Position numbers and translations under genes: made by a program
Shown: in pieces, positions 17,662 to 24,063 of the stretch
How the letters are laid out: each line of letters opens with the position of its first letter
How positions within the stretch are numbered: position 1 is the first letter of the stretch
Notes under the pieces: model-generated
Told to the model about the DNA's origin: nothing
The model's database searches: none
Seen by the model: only the letters and a program-made list of their open reading frames with translations
Assembly (NCBI GenBank): GCA_020720815.1
Contig: DYNY01000007.1
Coordinates: 1 to 46,622 of the forward strand
Direction: 5' to 3'
DNA: 46,622 bases
From: Candidatus Elulimicrobium sp.
Lineage (GTDB): Bacteria > Patescibacteriota > Minisyncoccia > Phycocordibacterales > UBA918

Positions 17662-18327
17662 CTAGGAGTTCCAAAAATCATCTTTTTTATTTTTTAGGGG
17701 TTTTATAGGTGATTTAGTTATTTGCTTATTCTCCCTATTCTCCCTATGAGTTTCGGGTAGGGGTGATTTATTTTTTATAGGATCCCTAGGGTTATCTGTG
17801 GAAACACCAAGGCATGGAAAAATACCCTCCCCAGTCGTCGCTAGTGCGTACGGGGGGTGGGGGGTGGTCTGAACCCTAGGTATAAGATTAAGGTCTAAGT
17901 AAGCTGTGTATATGGCAAGGGCAGACCATATGTCTTTGACTACCCCTTTAGTCTTGTCTACCCCATATCTGTTAATAAGGTAATGTCTTATACTCTTGTC
18001 ATTACCATTAACCCCATGAATGAGGGTATTGACTACAGTCTTACGACATATCAGCTTGCAGTCAATACCTTGACTAGCACAGGCTTGTATTAGCCTACCA
18101 ACAAAATAACAAGTGTCAATTAAACTTTGGCCGAAGGGCATACCGTAAGACTTAAGCTCTTCTATGACTACAATCGAGGGGTGCAAAATAGGCAACAATT
18201 CCAGCAACTTATAATTCTCTACTATACCCTTACCCTCGCTAAACCCGTAACTCATATCACCGACGATATAAGCCGATAGACTACTGCCGGGGTCTACAGC
18301 GAGTATTAAGGGTAATTGGTTGTTCAT
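17662..18327 (-). CDS. RuvC-like Holliday junction resolvase
   Basis: A 221-residue RNase H-fold nuclease. Catalytic acids of the RuvC type are visible: D12 in ILAVDPGSS, E56/E57 in IVVIEELKSYG, and D132 in VVKDIWSALAIY, matching the family's last Asp before an Ala-rich helix. The C-terminal 60 residues are Pro/Lys/Asn-rich and probably disordered, an unusual tail. Such enzymes cut branched replication intermediates before packaging, which suits its place as first gene of the packaging operon. The ATG follows a good GGAGGT site. A leftward promoter lies about 30 bases upstream. Confidence 0.8.
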   Translation of the reverse strand: MNNQLPLILAVDPGSSLSAYIVGDMSYGFSEGKGIVENYKLLELLPILHPSIVVIEELKSYGMPFGQSLIDTCYFVGRLIQACASQGIDCKLICRKTVVNTLIHGVNGNDKSIRHYLINRYGVDKTKGVVKDIWSALAIYTAYLDLNLIPRVQTTPHPPYALATTGEGIFPCLGVSTDNPRDPIKNKSPLPETHRENRENKQITKSPIKPLKNKKDDFWNS

Positions 18328-18357
18328 AGCTAAAAACCTCCATCGTAACTACACATA

Positions 18358-18386
18358 AGGCTAACAGGGTAAAAAACATAAGTCAA
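18358..18386 (-). promoter_or_regulatory. Leftward sigma70-like promoter for the late/packaging block
   Basis: On the minus strand TTGACT (18381-18386) is followed after 17 bases by TAGCCT (18358-18363). The -35 element is good, the -10 element has three of six consensus bases. Transcription would start near 18351, about 24 bases before the RuvC-like ATG, with the GGAGGT ribosome site between. The spacing is right, but the weak -10 suggests dependence on an activator or low basal activity. Confidence 0.4.
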
Positions 18387-18487
18387 GAGTTGAGAGCTAA
18401 AAAGTTTGGGGTTACAGAAGCAAAAGATATTATAATATTTACCCAAAATTTATAAGAAAAAAACTCCGAAATTACTAAAAAAGAACT

Positions 18488-18523
18488 TTTTACATATGGT
18501 GCCATATGTTACCATATGTAAAA
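18488..18523. repeat. 13-bp inverted repeat with central third half-site
   Basis: TTTTACATATGGT (18488-18500) and its exact complement (18511-18523) flank a 10-base centre that itself contains GCCATATG. Three CATATG cores therefore lie about 10-12 bases apart, on nearly the same helix face. This suits a protein-binding site or an origin element better than a terminator, since no uridine run follows. Confidence 0.7.
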
Positions 18524-18536
18524 TTTACAAAGTTTA
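18524..18536 (-). promoter_or_regulatory. Candidate operator half-site in the control region
   Basis: TTTACAAAGTTTA at this place is the exact inverse complement of 26446-26458, which overlaps the -35 region of the HTH regulator gene. The shared core TAAACTTTG also forms each arm of the palindrome at 19203-19227. It abuts the long inverted repeat on its right side. I infer a binding site for the phage HTH protein. Confidence 0.4.
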
Positions 18537-18561
18537 AGTCCCCTAATGCGCCTGCGACTTA

Positions 18562-18610
18562 GAGTATGTAGTCGTAATCCCCCTTTAGGGGGTACGATGT
18601 ACTCATACTC
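18562..18610. promoter_or_regulatory. Nested hairpin, possible RNA switch or origin structure
   Basis: Three stems nest: GAGTATG (18562-18568) with CATACTC (18604-18610), TCGTA (18572-18576) with TACGA (18593-18597), and CCCCC (18579-18583) with GGGGG (18588-18592) around a TTTA loop. AGTCG (18570-18574) can instead pair with CGACT just upstream (about 18555-18559), so two folds exclude each other. Such competition is typical of attenuators, but the same form would suit an origin cruciform. Confidence 0.5.
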
Positions 18611-18907
18611 CCTTACGGCTAAACTTTCGTCAACTCTTGCAACCTATAGCTACTATTGAGAAACAACGTTGACGTATATAACAAAAAAAGCCTTACGGCT
18701 AAACTACCCAAGGCATAACTTTGCTTAAAACCTGTAACCCTTATTGCTCTAAGATTGCAGTAGCAACAAACACCCTGCCTGCATAAAAACTTAAATTATC
18801 GTGTACTACACCAAAATAGACCTAAAACTTAGTACGCAATAGCAACCTATTAAATAGCTTAGCTTTTAATATTGACTAATTGTAAAGTATTCGCTTACGG
18901 CTAAACT
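18611..18907. repeat. Three direct copies of a 14-bp element
   Basis: CTTACGGCTAAACT occurs at 18612-18625, 18692-18705 and 18894-18907, in one orientation. The first and second share one further upstream C. The first and third are followed by TT. Each begins with a GCC/GGC-type mini-palindrome around TTAC where the flank allows. Spacing is irregular (80 and 202 bases), so they are not classic iterons, but they could be sites for a replication or transcription protein. Confidence 0.65.
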
Positions 18908-19147
18908 TTAGACGTTGCTTATTAGTATATTCTTACATCTAATCTAGCATATCTACCCGTAATCATAGCACCAAAAAGTGTATAAAATTCTAACATGTCA
19001 GAACATTTGACACTTTGCGCCGAAAGCGTTAGTAGGCTTGCTTCTTGTGTTATTTTAGTAGTAAAAAGTGTCTAAAGTTTGGGCAATTTAGTCCAATCGG
19101 TTTTTTAGCGAACCCAATAAAATCAAGCACTTGCAGTTTACACCAAA

Positions 19148-19164
19148 TTGGCACACTATTTGCA
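19148..19164 (+). promoter_or_regulatory. Sigma54-like -24/-12 promoter element
   Basis: TTGGCAC-N5-TTGCA lies here with GG and GC exactly 10 bases apart, as the sigma54 (RpoN) consensus requires. Transcription would start near 19175, leaving a 75-base leader that contains the palindrome at 19203-19227, then the first gene of the rightward block at 19250. The match is near perfect, but one site in 46 kb could arise by chance, and no enhancer-binding protein is visible. Confidence 0.4.
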
Positions 19165-19202
19165 TTAAAAAAAGTATCGGCGCAAAGCGTTGGAACGGGT
19201 TG

Positions 19203-19227
19203 AAAGTTTACGTCAAATGTAAACTTT
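19203..19227. promoter_or_regulatory. Palindromic operator candidate upstream of the rightward block
   Basis: AAAGTTTAC (19203-19211) and GTAAACTTT (19219-19227) are perfect 9-bp inverse copies around a 7-base centre. The right arm with its flank (TGTAAACTTTG, 19218-19228) recurs at 26444-26454 in the promoter of the HTH regulator gene. The geometry suits a dimeric HTH repressor. It lies 22 bases before the first rightward start codon, so it could also fold as an mRNA hairpin. Confidence 0.6.
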
Positions 19228-19249
19228 GATTTTATAGGGGGTTATAGGC

Positions 19250-19372
19250 ATGAAAACTAAATCAAAAGAACCTAGAGACTATAGTTTAGTCTTAGACATC
19301 GGGTTATTTCTATTAGTAACACTAGGCGGGGTTGGCTTTATCGCCTTAGCTTACGTTCAAGGAGGTATGTAA
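19250..19372 (+). CDS. Small single-pass membrane protein (40 aa)
   Basis: The ATG follows an ATAGGGGG ribosome site. The 40-residue product has a basic N-terminus, then a hydrophobic stretch (about residues 12-35, containing LVLDIGLFLLVTLGGVGFIA) able to cross the membrane once. Its stop overlaps the next start as TAATG, showing translational coupling. It is the first gene of the rightward block, so it is likely made early. Function unknown; small early membrane proteins can act on the host envelope or exclude other phages. Confidence 0.7.
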   Translation: MKTKSKEPRDYSLVLDIGLFLLVTLGGVGFIALAYVQGGM

Positions 19373-19947
19373 TGATAAAGGTTGTTAGTTATGAAATTAG
19401 ACAATGGCATGAATTAGACGAGGCTACTAGGATTAAGGCTGTTAATAAACATCGAGATATTAACGTAGATAGATATGACTATGCCAATGAGATAATTAAG
19501 GACTTCGAGGCAGAGCTACAGAGTAAAGGCTTTATCGGGGCTAAAATTAGCTACAGTGGGTTCTGGAGTCAAGGCGATGGTTTATGTTTTGATTGCGATA
19601 GTATAGACACAGCAAAGTTCTTACCCTCACGTATGAAAGGATACGCGGAGTATATAACTTTAGATATACGCAAAAACGGCCACGCTAACTACTACAGCCA
19701 TAGAAAGACTAGGTATATAGATTCGGAGTATGAAATTAGCGATAGCCGTTGGGTTAGTAAAGCTAGGGGTATAGCTACAAAGGAGGCAAAAGCAAATTGC
19801 CAAGTAGTTTATTTAGACGCTTGCAGAGAGTATTATAGATTATTAGAGAAGGATTACGATTATCTAACTAGCGATGAGGCTGTTATCGACACTATCAAGG
19901 CTAATGAATACTATTTCGATAGCGATGGTAATATAGACAATAACTAA
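19372..19947 (+). CDS. Conserved phage hypothetical (GFWSQGDG signature)
   Basis: A 191-residue soluble protein. It has the combination seen in a widespread phage family: an N-terminal QWHELDEATRIKAVNKHRDI helix and a central ISYSGFWSQGDGLCFDCDS strand pair (about residues 64-82). The C-terminal half contains a helical Tyr-rich region. No function is established that I can name with confidence. Start is coupled to the 40-residue membrane protein through TAATG. Confidence 0.8.
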   Translation: MIKVVSYEIRQWHELDEATRIKAVNKHRDINVDRYDYANEIIKDFEAELQSKGFIGAKISYSGFWSQGDGLCFDCDSIDTAKFLPSRMKGYAEYITLDIRKNGHANYYSHRKTRYIDSEYEISDSRWVSKARGIATKEAKANCQVVYLDACREYYRLLEKDYDYLTSDEAVIDTIKANEYYFDSDGNIDNN

Positions 19948-19969
19948 AAACAAATGGAGGACTAGGATT

Positions 19970-20725
19970 ATGAGTTTAACTAAAAAAGAAATGATTGCTT
20001 TTTGCGACAGAAATCTTGGCGGGTATTCTAAGGCTAAAAAAATAGCAGGTAGCACCCTAAGCCTTGAGTATGCGGATGGGGCTACTGGAATAGTATTCCA
20101 CACAACCCAAATTATACTAAAAAAAGCAAACGGCAATATCCAGCTTTTTAACGGCGGGTTTTATACTAAGACAACTAAGGACAGGATTAACGAGTATACT
20201 AGCCTTAAGGTTAGACAAGTCAAGGGTTCTTGGTATGTCAACGGTAAACTATTCTATGAGGGTATAGAATTTAATTCTAAGGGCGGACTAGTCACGGAGG
20301 ACAAAACAACCGACGGGGCGGCACAAAAAGCCCTTCTTAAAAAAATTAAAGCCTTTTCGAATCTTGTAGGCTTAGTGGACGGGGCGCAAAAAGGGATACC
20401 CTTACCTAACGGTGGAGATTGCTGGTATTGCAGTTTAAGAGATAATAAAGGCGTAGGGCTTGGAGAGCTTAGCGGTAACGTAGACCATCTGCTTAATCAT
20501 ATAGCTGAAGGATATGTTAACGGTAGCCTAATAGCAAATGCTTTACGAGAGAAGGGCTATAGAGACGAAGCAATAGGATTACACCTTAGCGGGACTTTCG
20601 GCTTGGATAGTCTAAGAAAATCAGTTTACGATTACATGAAAAAAAGACTTGTTACAGGACAGGAAAGCAACTGGAAAGCTTATCTTGAAACTATTGCAGA
20701 AATAGAAGCTGAGCAAGTAGCTTAG
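19970..20725 (+). CDS. Conserved phage hypothetical with WYC-DHLLNH region
   Basis: A 251-residue protein. Residues 1-110 are beta-rich with an IVFHTTQIILK segment. Residues 148-205 hold the pattern GGDCWYCSL, then DHLLNHIAEGYVNGSLIANA and LREKGY, which I know from many unrelated phages as a conserved C-terminal block of unknown function. The Cys pair and His pair could bind zinc. It has a good ribosome site (ATGGAGGAC) and follows the previous gene by 22 bases. Confidence 0.78.
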   Translation: MSLTKKEMIAFCDRNLGGYSKAKKIAGSTLSLEYADGATGIVFHTTQIILKKANGNIQLFNGGFYTKTTKDRINEYTSLKVRQVKGSWYVNGKLFYEGIEFNSKGGLVTEDKTTDGAAQKALLKKIKAFSNLVGLVDGAQKGIPLPNGGDCWYCSLRDNKGVGLGELSGNVDHLLNHIAEGYVNGSLIANALREKGYRDEAIGLHLSGTFGLDSLRKSVYDYMKKRLVTGQESNWKAYLETIAEIEAEQVA

Positions 20726-20810
20726 TTTTTTATTAACGGCTAAGTCTTAGTGTTAGCTAGGACTTAGCAACTAGTAAAAAACTAGAAATCTTAAGGGGAG
20801 GACTTTATTC

Positions 20811-20960
20811 ATGAGTAAACGAGTTAGTAAAATAACCGTGTATTTTAAAGGGCGGTTTCACGGCGTTGACTATTGGGACGTGCAGACTTTTAAAGAACTA
20901 ATAGAAACTTACGGGCTTAGACGTAGCCAAATAATAAGCTGGGTTAAAGCTTACCACTAG
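20811..20960 (+). CDS. Unknown small protein (49 aa)
   Basis: ATG at 20811 follows AAGGGGAGGAC, an excellent ribosome site. The 49-residue product is basic, with YFKGRFHGVDYWDVQTFKEL and a C-terminal LRRSQIISWVKAYH helix that could be a small nucleic-acid-binding motif. The stop is 13 bases before the next start, with GGAGGAC between. Family not recognised. Confidence 0.7.
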   Translation: MSKRVSKITVYFKGRFHGVDYWDVQTFKELIETYGLRRSQIISWVKAYH

Positions 20961-20973
20961 GAGGACTAAAGAC

Positions 20974-21186
20974 ATGGAAATTTTACACTACGATTTAGAG
21001 GAAGAAGTTATCGAAGCTATCGGAAACGAAGTAATTAGGGCTCTTAACCCTACTAAGGACATGGACGGTAGGCGGGTGGCTACAATTTGGGGCAACAAAA
21101 GCCCTTACGGGCTAGGGGTTTGTTTGGTTAGAGTAATCCAAGAACAAGCGCAAAAAGCTTTAGATAAAAAAGAACTGGAGGACTAA
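20974..21186 (+). CDS. Unknown small protein (70 aa)
   Basis: A 70-residue soluble protein with an acidic N-terminal helix (HYDLEEEVIEAIGNEVIRAL) and a GLGVCLVRVIQEQAQ helix. The ribosome site is TAGGAGGAC, the form used repeatedly in this block. No family recognised. It sits in a run of short, tightly packed genes that are probably early host-takeover functions. Confidence 0.7.
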   Translation: MEILHYDLEEEVIEAIGNEVIRALNPTKDMDGRRVATIWGNKSPYGLGVCLVRVIQEQAQKALDKKELED

Positions 21187-21190
21187 AAAC

Positions 21191-21442
21191 ATGGACAAGC
21201 TTAAACGTTTTAGTATGTGGGTCAATGAGACTAATAGCTACAAGGTATGGGTTGACGCGGCGGACGAGAACTCAGCTTTAAAACAAGTACAGGATACAAT
21301 CGACAACGGGCTTTTCGAAGAGACATTCCAGCCTAAACTTAAAGGCGCAGAGTTAGAACTTGATGAGTATAGTATAGACGAAATAGACGAGCAGGGATTT
21401 GTGGTATCTAAAGACACTGGGGCAAAGGAGGGCTTAATATGA
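21191..21442 (+). CDS. Unknown small acidic protein (83 aa)
   Basis: An 83-residue acidic protein. It opens with a short beta hairpin (KRFSMWVNETNSYKVWVDAA) followed by a helix, DENSALKQVQDTI, an arrangement common in small ferredoxin-like phage proteins. Family not recognised. It starts 4 bases after the previous stop and ends in an ATGA overlap with the next gene. Confidence 0.7.
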   Translation: MDKLKRFSMWVNETNSYKVWVDAADENSALKQVQDTIDNGLFEETFQPKLKGAELELDEYSIDEIDEQGFVVSKDTGAKEGLI

Positions 21443-21690
21443 TTATAGTAGAGGCTAGGAGGTGTTTCCAACCTACCTATGGAAACACCTACCATTCGGT
21501 TGTTGTTAAAGACACCCAAACAGGGGGTATAAAAAGGGCTGATTTTAATTATGGATACGATGAGCAGTATCTGAATACCGCAGCGGTTTTATTGGGTATG
21601 AACGAGGCAGAATTGAGACGGGATATGAGGGATAACCGCGCTAAATACCACGTTGTTTGTACGGACGTCCCTAGAAAAAAGGACTTGTAG
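21439..21690 (+). CDS. Unknown small protein (83 aa)
   Basis: An 83-residue soluble protein beginning MIIVEARRCFQPTYGNTYHS, with a beta-hairpin N-terminal half (HSVVVKDTQTGGIKRADFNY) and a helical middle (LNTAAVLLGMNEAELRRD). The start overlaps the previous stop as ATGA. No family recognised. A GGAGG sequence lies inside the end of the previous gene at the right distance. Confidence 0.68.
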   Translation: MIIVEARRCFQPTYGNTYHSVVVKDTQTGGIKRADFNYGYDEQYLNTAAVLLGMNEAELRRDMRDNRAKYHVVCTDVPRKKDL

Positions 21691-21772
21691 CCTGCTAGAC
21701 AAGATAAGCAGAAAAACGGCTTATCTTGTTCATGGAGCTTACAAGCTTCGATATTATCTAAGGGGGGATTTT

Positions 21773-21988
21773 ATGCAGCTCAAACAAGATGAAATCAGGC
21801 GCAGGATTGAGCACTACGAGTACGACATAGCAAAGCGTGGGGGCGTAACTTATCGTTGCACTAACCTCAAACTTTATCGGGTTTTCGGATACTGTACGTG
21901 TACGCTTGTCGAAAGTACAGCAGAGTACAGCTACAGACATAACAATTGCAAGTATCCGTTTAAATTATTGGAGGCTATAAAACTATGA
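21773..21988 (+). CDS. Unknown small protein (71 aa)
   Basis: I chose the ATG at 21773 because AAGGGGGG lies 5-10 bases upstream; the open frame extends further left without a good start. The 71-residue product has an N-terminal charged helix (LKQDEIRRRIEHYEYDIAK), then a Cys- and Tyr-rich part with four cysteines, perhaps a small metal site. Between 21691 and 21772 I see no gene. A short inverted repeat (TTATCTTG-type) lies near 21702-21729. Confidence 0.6.
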   Translation: MQLKQDEIRRRIEHYEYDIAKRGGVTYRCTNLKLYRVFGYCTCTLVESTAEYSYRHNNCKYPFKLLEAIKL

Positions 21989-22158
21989 AATACAAACGTA
22001 ACCACTACGATAAACTTTACTACAATTCAATGATTGAATGTACACAAAGACATTACAGGAGACGAAAGTATAAATCTATAGCCAAGTATATATTTTGGCT
22101 TCTTATGCTATCTGGAAATCTTTATCTAATAATGTTAGCTATAACAGGGAGGATATGA
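21985..22158 (+). CDS. Small membrane protein (57 aa)
   Basis: ATG at 21985 overlaps the previous stop as ATGA, and a TTGGAGG ribosome site lies just upstream. The 57-residue product has a very basic, Tyr-rich N-terminal half and a hydrophobic segment near residues 35-54 (YIFWLLMLSGNLYLIMLAI). This gives a single-pass protein with its N-terminus in the cytoplasm by the positive-inside rule. Function unknown. Confidence 0.6.
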   Translation: MKYKRNHYDKLYYNSMIECTQRHYRRRKYKSIAKYIFWLLMLSGNLYLIMLAITGRI

Positions 22159-22400
22159 TGGATATTTTTAAAGCAATCACTCATCTTTACGCGAATAAAA
22201 ACAACAGAGTCAAATCAGTTTTTGGGGTTACTTACAGAGCTAATTTTAACACTATGAAAATCGAATACAATAACCCAACGTGTATGGACAAAGACCGTTG
22301 GCTACCCTCAGCTCTAATTGATTTCGATAATATGCTAAGCTACGAGTTTACGGTAGAGGATAGGACTTTCGAGGAGGTTGCAAAATGTCAAGAAAACTAG
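22158..22400 (+). CDS. Unknown small protein (80 aa)
   Basis: I chose the ATG at 22158, which follows CAGGGAGGAT by 5 bases and overlaps the previous stop. A longer upstream reading of the same frame would overlap the 57-residue gene entirely. The product is soluble, with FKAITHLYANKNNRVKSVFG and a VTYRANFNTMKIEYN hairpin. Family not recognised. Confidence 0.62.
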   Translation: MDIFKAITHLYANKNNRVKSVFGVTYRANFNTMKIEYNNPTCMDKDRWLPSALIDFDNMLSYEFTVEDRTFEEVAKCQEN

Positions 22401-22660
22401 GAAACGAAATAAGAAAATCAGTAAACATATCCCCAGAGCTTGAAAGATTAATAAACCAAAGACTTATGGCTGAGAATAGGACTTTCAACGATTGTGTTAG
22501 AATGTTATTACTGGAATGGGTTAGTAAGCCTTATCTTGCTAATGTTGGACTTGATTTTTTAGACCTAGAAGCTGAAAGGATAGCAGAAGAAAAAGCAAAA
22601 TATTTTGGAGATTTCGAAACTATAACAACTAGCGGTAGAGGCAATAGCTATGGAAAATAA
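22385..22660 (+). CDS. Ribbon-helix-helix-like protein (91 aa)
   Basis: The N-terminal 50 residues fit an Arc/CopG-type ribbon-helix-helix: a strand IRKSVNISPELERLINQRLM running into helix one, then NRTFNDCVRMLLLEWVS as helix two. Such dimers bind DNA through the paired strands and often regulate phage genes. The C-terminal 40 residues are acidic and Gly/Ser-ended. It overlaps the previous gene by 16 bases and follows GAGGAGG. I see no clear target operator. Confidence 0.6.
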   Translation: MSRKLGNEIRKSVNISPELERLINQRLMAENRTFNDCVRMLLLEWVSKPYLANVGLDFLDLEAERIAEEKAKYFGDFETITTSGRGNSYGK

Positions 22661-22892
22661 ATATAACGATATAGAATACTGCAACGGGGGTATAAAGCCC
22701 AACGATAAACCCTTTATCGGAGAACTAAACAAAGCTTTAAAATCAGTCAATGACATAAGAAGCTACATAGCAGGATACCAAAAAGGGCTTGCTGTTTGGC
22801 AACCTCGCAGCCAATCAGAACAAAGAGAAAGGGAGTTGGCTATTAGCGTTTTAAACGGCGTTGCTGATTTGTTGCCTAAGGAGGGAGTATGA
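22650..22892 (+). CDS. Unknown small protein (80 aa)
   Basis: An 80-residue soluble protein. It has GELNKALKSVNDIRSYIAGY and a charged SEQRERELAISVLNGVADLL helix. It overlaps the RHH-like gene by 11 bases and the next gene by 4. Its ribosome site is weak, so it relies on coupling. No family recognised. Confidence 0.65.
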   Translation: MENKYNDIEYCNGGIKPNDKPFIGELNKALKSVNDIRSYIAGYQKGLAVWQPRSQSEQRERELAISVLNGVADLLPKEGV

Positions 22893-23656
22893 AAGCGATA
22901 CAAGTTATGGCAGATAGATGGAAACGTACTGCTTGCAAGAATGAATATGATTTGAAAATAAAAAACAAATTTATCGAGCTTTTGCCGGACATAAAACCTT
23001 TCGTCTTTCTATCTAAGCCGGATATGTCTAGCAAGATGTACGAAGTAAACAACCTAAAAGAGGCTACGAATATCAAAAACGCAAGCCCGTTTTCTATTTA
23101 CTCTTTAGAAGCCGATACGGACTTTCTTTTAATTTTAGAAGATGAAACTGAACCAGATAAAGGCATGGCGATACACAACGTAGTAGTAAACGATTCAGAT
23201 CCTAATAGACGGGAAATATTCGCAGCTATGTCCGATGTAAAAGGAACTAATCTTTTCGTTTTTCTGGACGATACTAAAAACTACCTTTTTATAATACTAA
23301 ACGACTTGGTGGAGAGCTTTATAGATTTTATGAATAGCAAAACATCTCTAGTAAACATTCAAGACGAAACGCATAAAATACAGTATACCGACCAAGATAA
23401 CAAAGTAAGAGCTGCTAAAATAACCAAAGTTGTTTACATAAAAGACGGGCGGGATAAGAAAGCTAACAGCAAAAAGATAAAAGGCGCTTGGACTCCGTTT
23501 TATAGCTGGAGAGTAAGAGGACACTGGAGAAAGATAGAAGAGAACTCTTTAGGCAAGAACAGGAGCGGAGAGTACTGTATAAAGGGATTAACGTGGGTAG
23601 TAGATTGTGTTAAAGGAAAAGGAGATTTAATAGAAAAAGTAAGAGTTATAAAATAG
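22889..23656 (+). CDS. Unknown protein with RGHWR/TWV C-terminal motif (255 aa)
   Basis: A 255-residue soluble protein, with a mixed alpha/beta body and a C-terminal block WRVRGHWRK (about 204-212), then SGEYCIKGLTWV (about 224-235). I recognise this RGHWR...TWV arrangement as the end of many phage and plasmid proteins of unknown role. It is the last gene before a terminator-like hairpin and a new promoter, so it closes the first rightward transcription unit. GGAGGG precedes the ATG. Confidence 0.75.
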   Translation: MKAIQVMADRWKRTACKNEYDLKIKNKFIELLPDIKPFVFLSKPDMSSKMYEVNNLKEATNIKNASPFSIYSLEADTDFLLILEDETEPDKGMAIHNVVVNDSDPNRREIFAAMSDVKGTNLFVFLDDTKNYLFIILNDLVESFIDFMNSKTSLVNIQDETHKIQYTDQDNKVRAAKITKVVYIKDGRDKKANSKKIKGAWTPFYSWRVRGHWRKIEENSLGKNRSGEYCIKGLTWVVDCVKGKGDLIEKVRVIK

Positions 23657-23684
23657 TTTCCAAAGTTAAAAAGTCAAGTATAAT
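23657..23684 (+). promoter_or_regulatory. Sigma70-like promoter for the secreted-protein gene
   Basis: A perfect -10 hexamer TATAAT (23679-23684) follows TTTCCA (23657-23662, four of six -35 bases) by 16 bases. Transcription would start near 23691, inside the left arm of the hairpin at 23685-23694, giving a leader of about 11 bases before the ATG at 23702. The -10 is strong; the -35 is fair. Confidence 0.55.
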
Positions 23685-23732
23685 AACCCAAGAGGTGAGA
23701 TATGAAAATATTACTCTTGGGTTTTTTGTTTT
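23685..23732 (+). terminator. Terminator-like hairpin enclosing the start codon of the next gene
   Basis: AACCCAAGAG (23685-23694) pairs perfectly with CTCTTGGGTT (23714-23723) around a 19-base loop. A tract of TTTTGTTTTT follows. This should end transcripts coming from the upstream genes. The loop holds the ATG (23702) of the secreted-protein gene, and its ribosome site is partly in the stem. Transcripts started at the local promoter lack most of the left arm and would escape. Confidence 0.7.
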
Positions 23733-24040
23733 TATCAACCGTTCTTTTAGCCCGTCCAGATGACTGGGCTTGGCTAGGACAAGCACAACAGGCTAGACGT
23801 GGGGTTGTTATTCCACAATCTGATTTCCATTACGATGCAAATACCGACAACGGCGATTTAGGAATTGGCTTTGCTTTCTTATTCTCAAGAGCCTTAGAAG
23901 GCCTTAAAACTAAGTACGATTGCGAGGTAGTAGATACCTCCGAAGGTAGACTTGCTTTTGTATGTTTCGAGGACGAAACTGTAGTTGTTTTTTGTGACAT
24001 AGACCTAGAGTCTTTCGAAATGGACTGCGTAGGCGGATAA
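23702..24040 (+). CDS. Small exported protein with signal peptide (112 aa)
   Basis: The N-terminus MKILLLGFLFLSTVLLARPD is a typical Sec signal, likely cut after Ala17. The mature part, about 95 residues, is acidic with three cysteines (in DCEVV, FVCFED and MDCVGG regions, plus FCDID), which could form disulfides in the periplasm. No family recognised. It is a monocistronic unit with its own promoter and faces the leftward primase gene. Such isolated exported proteins in phages are often superinfection-exclusion factors; that is only an inference here. Confidence 0.72.
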   Translation: MKILLLGFLFLSTVLLARPDDWAWLGQAQQARRGVVIPQSDFHYDANTDNGDLGIGFAFLFSRALEGLKTKYDCEVVDTSEGRLAFVCFEDETVVVFCDIDLESFEMDCVGG

Positions 24041-24063
24041 AACAGGACGAGCGGAAAGGGCTG

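Larger units (their letters stand above)
18328..19249. other. Non-coding control region between divergent operons (0.92 kb)
   Basis: No convincing gene lies here on either strand. The region is AT-rich and dense in repeats and hairpins, listed separately. It separates the leftward late block from the rightward early block, so it holds promoters for both and is the best candidate for a replication origin. Further small motifs include AAAGTGTC (19065-19072) with its inverse at 19009-19016, and TTGACA at 19007-19012 with a poor -10 element. I saw no tRNA. Confidence 0.8.

Noticed and set aside
19007-19035. Sigma70 promoter with perfect TTGACA
   Set aside because: At 17-base spacing the -10 is only TAGTAG, three of six matches, so it is noted in the control region but not called.
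18328-19249. tRNA gene or CRISPR array in the control region
   Set aside because: No cloverleaf with matching arms was found, and the direct repeats are too few and irregularly spaced for an array.
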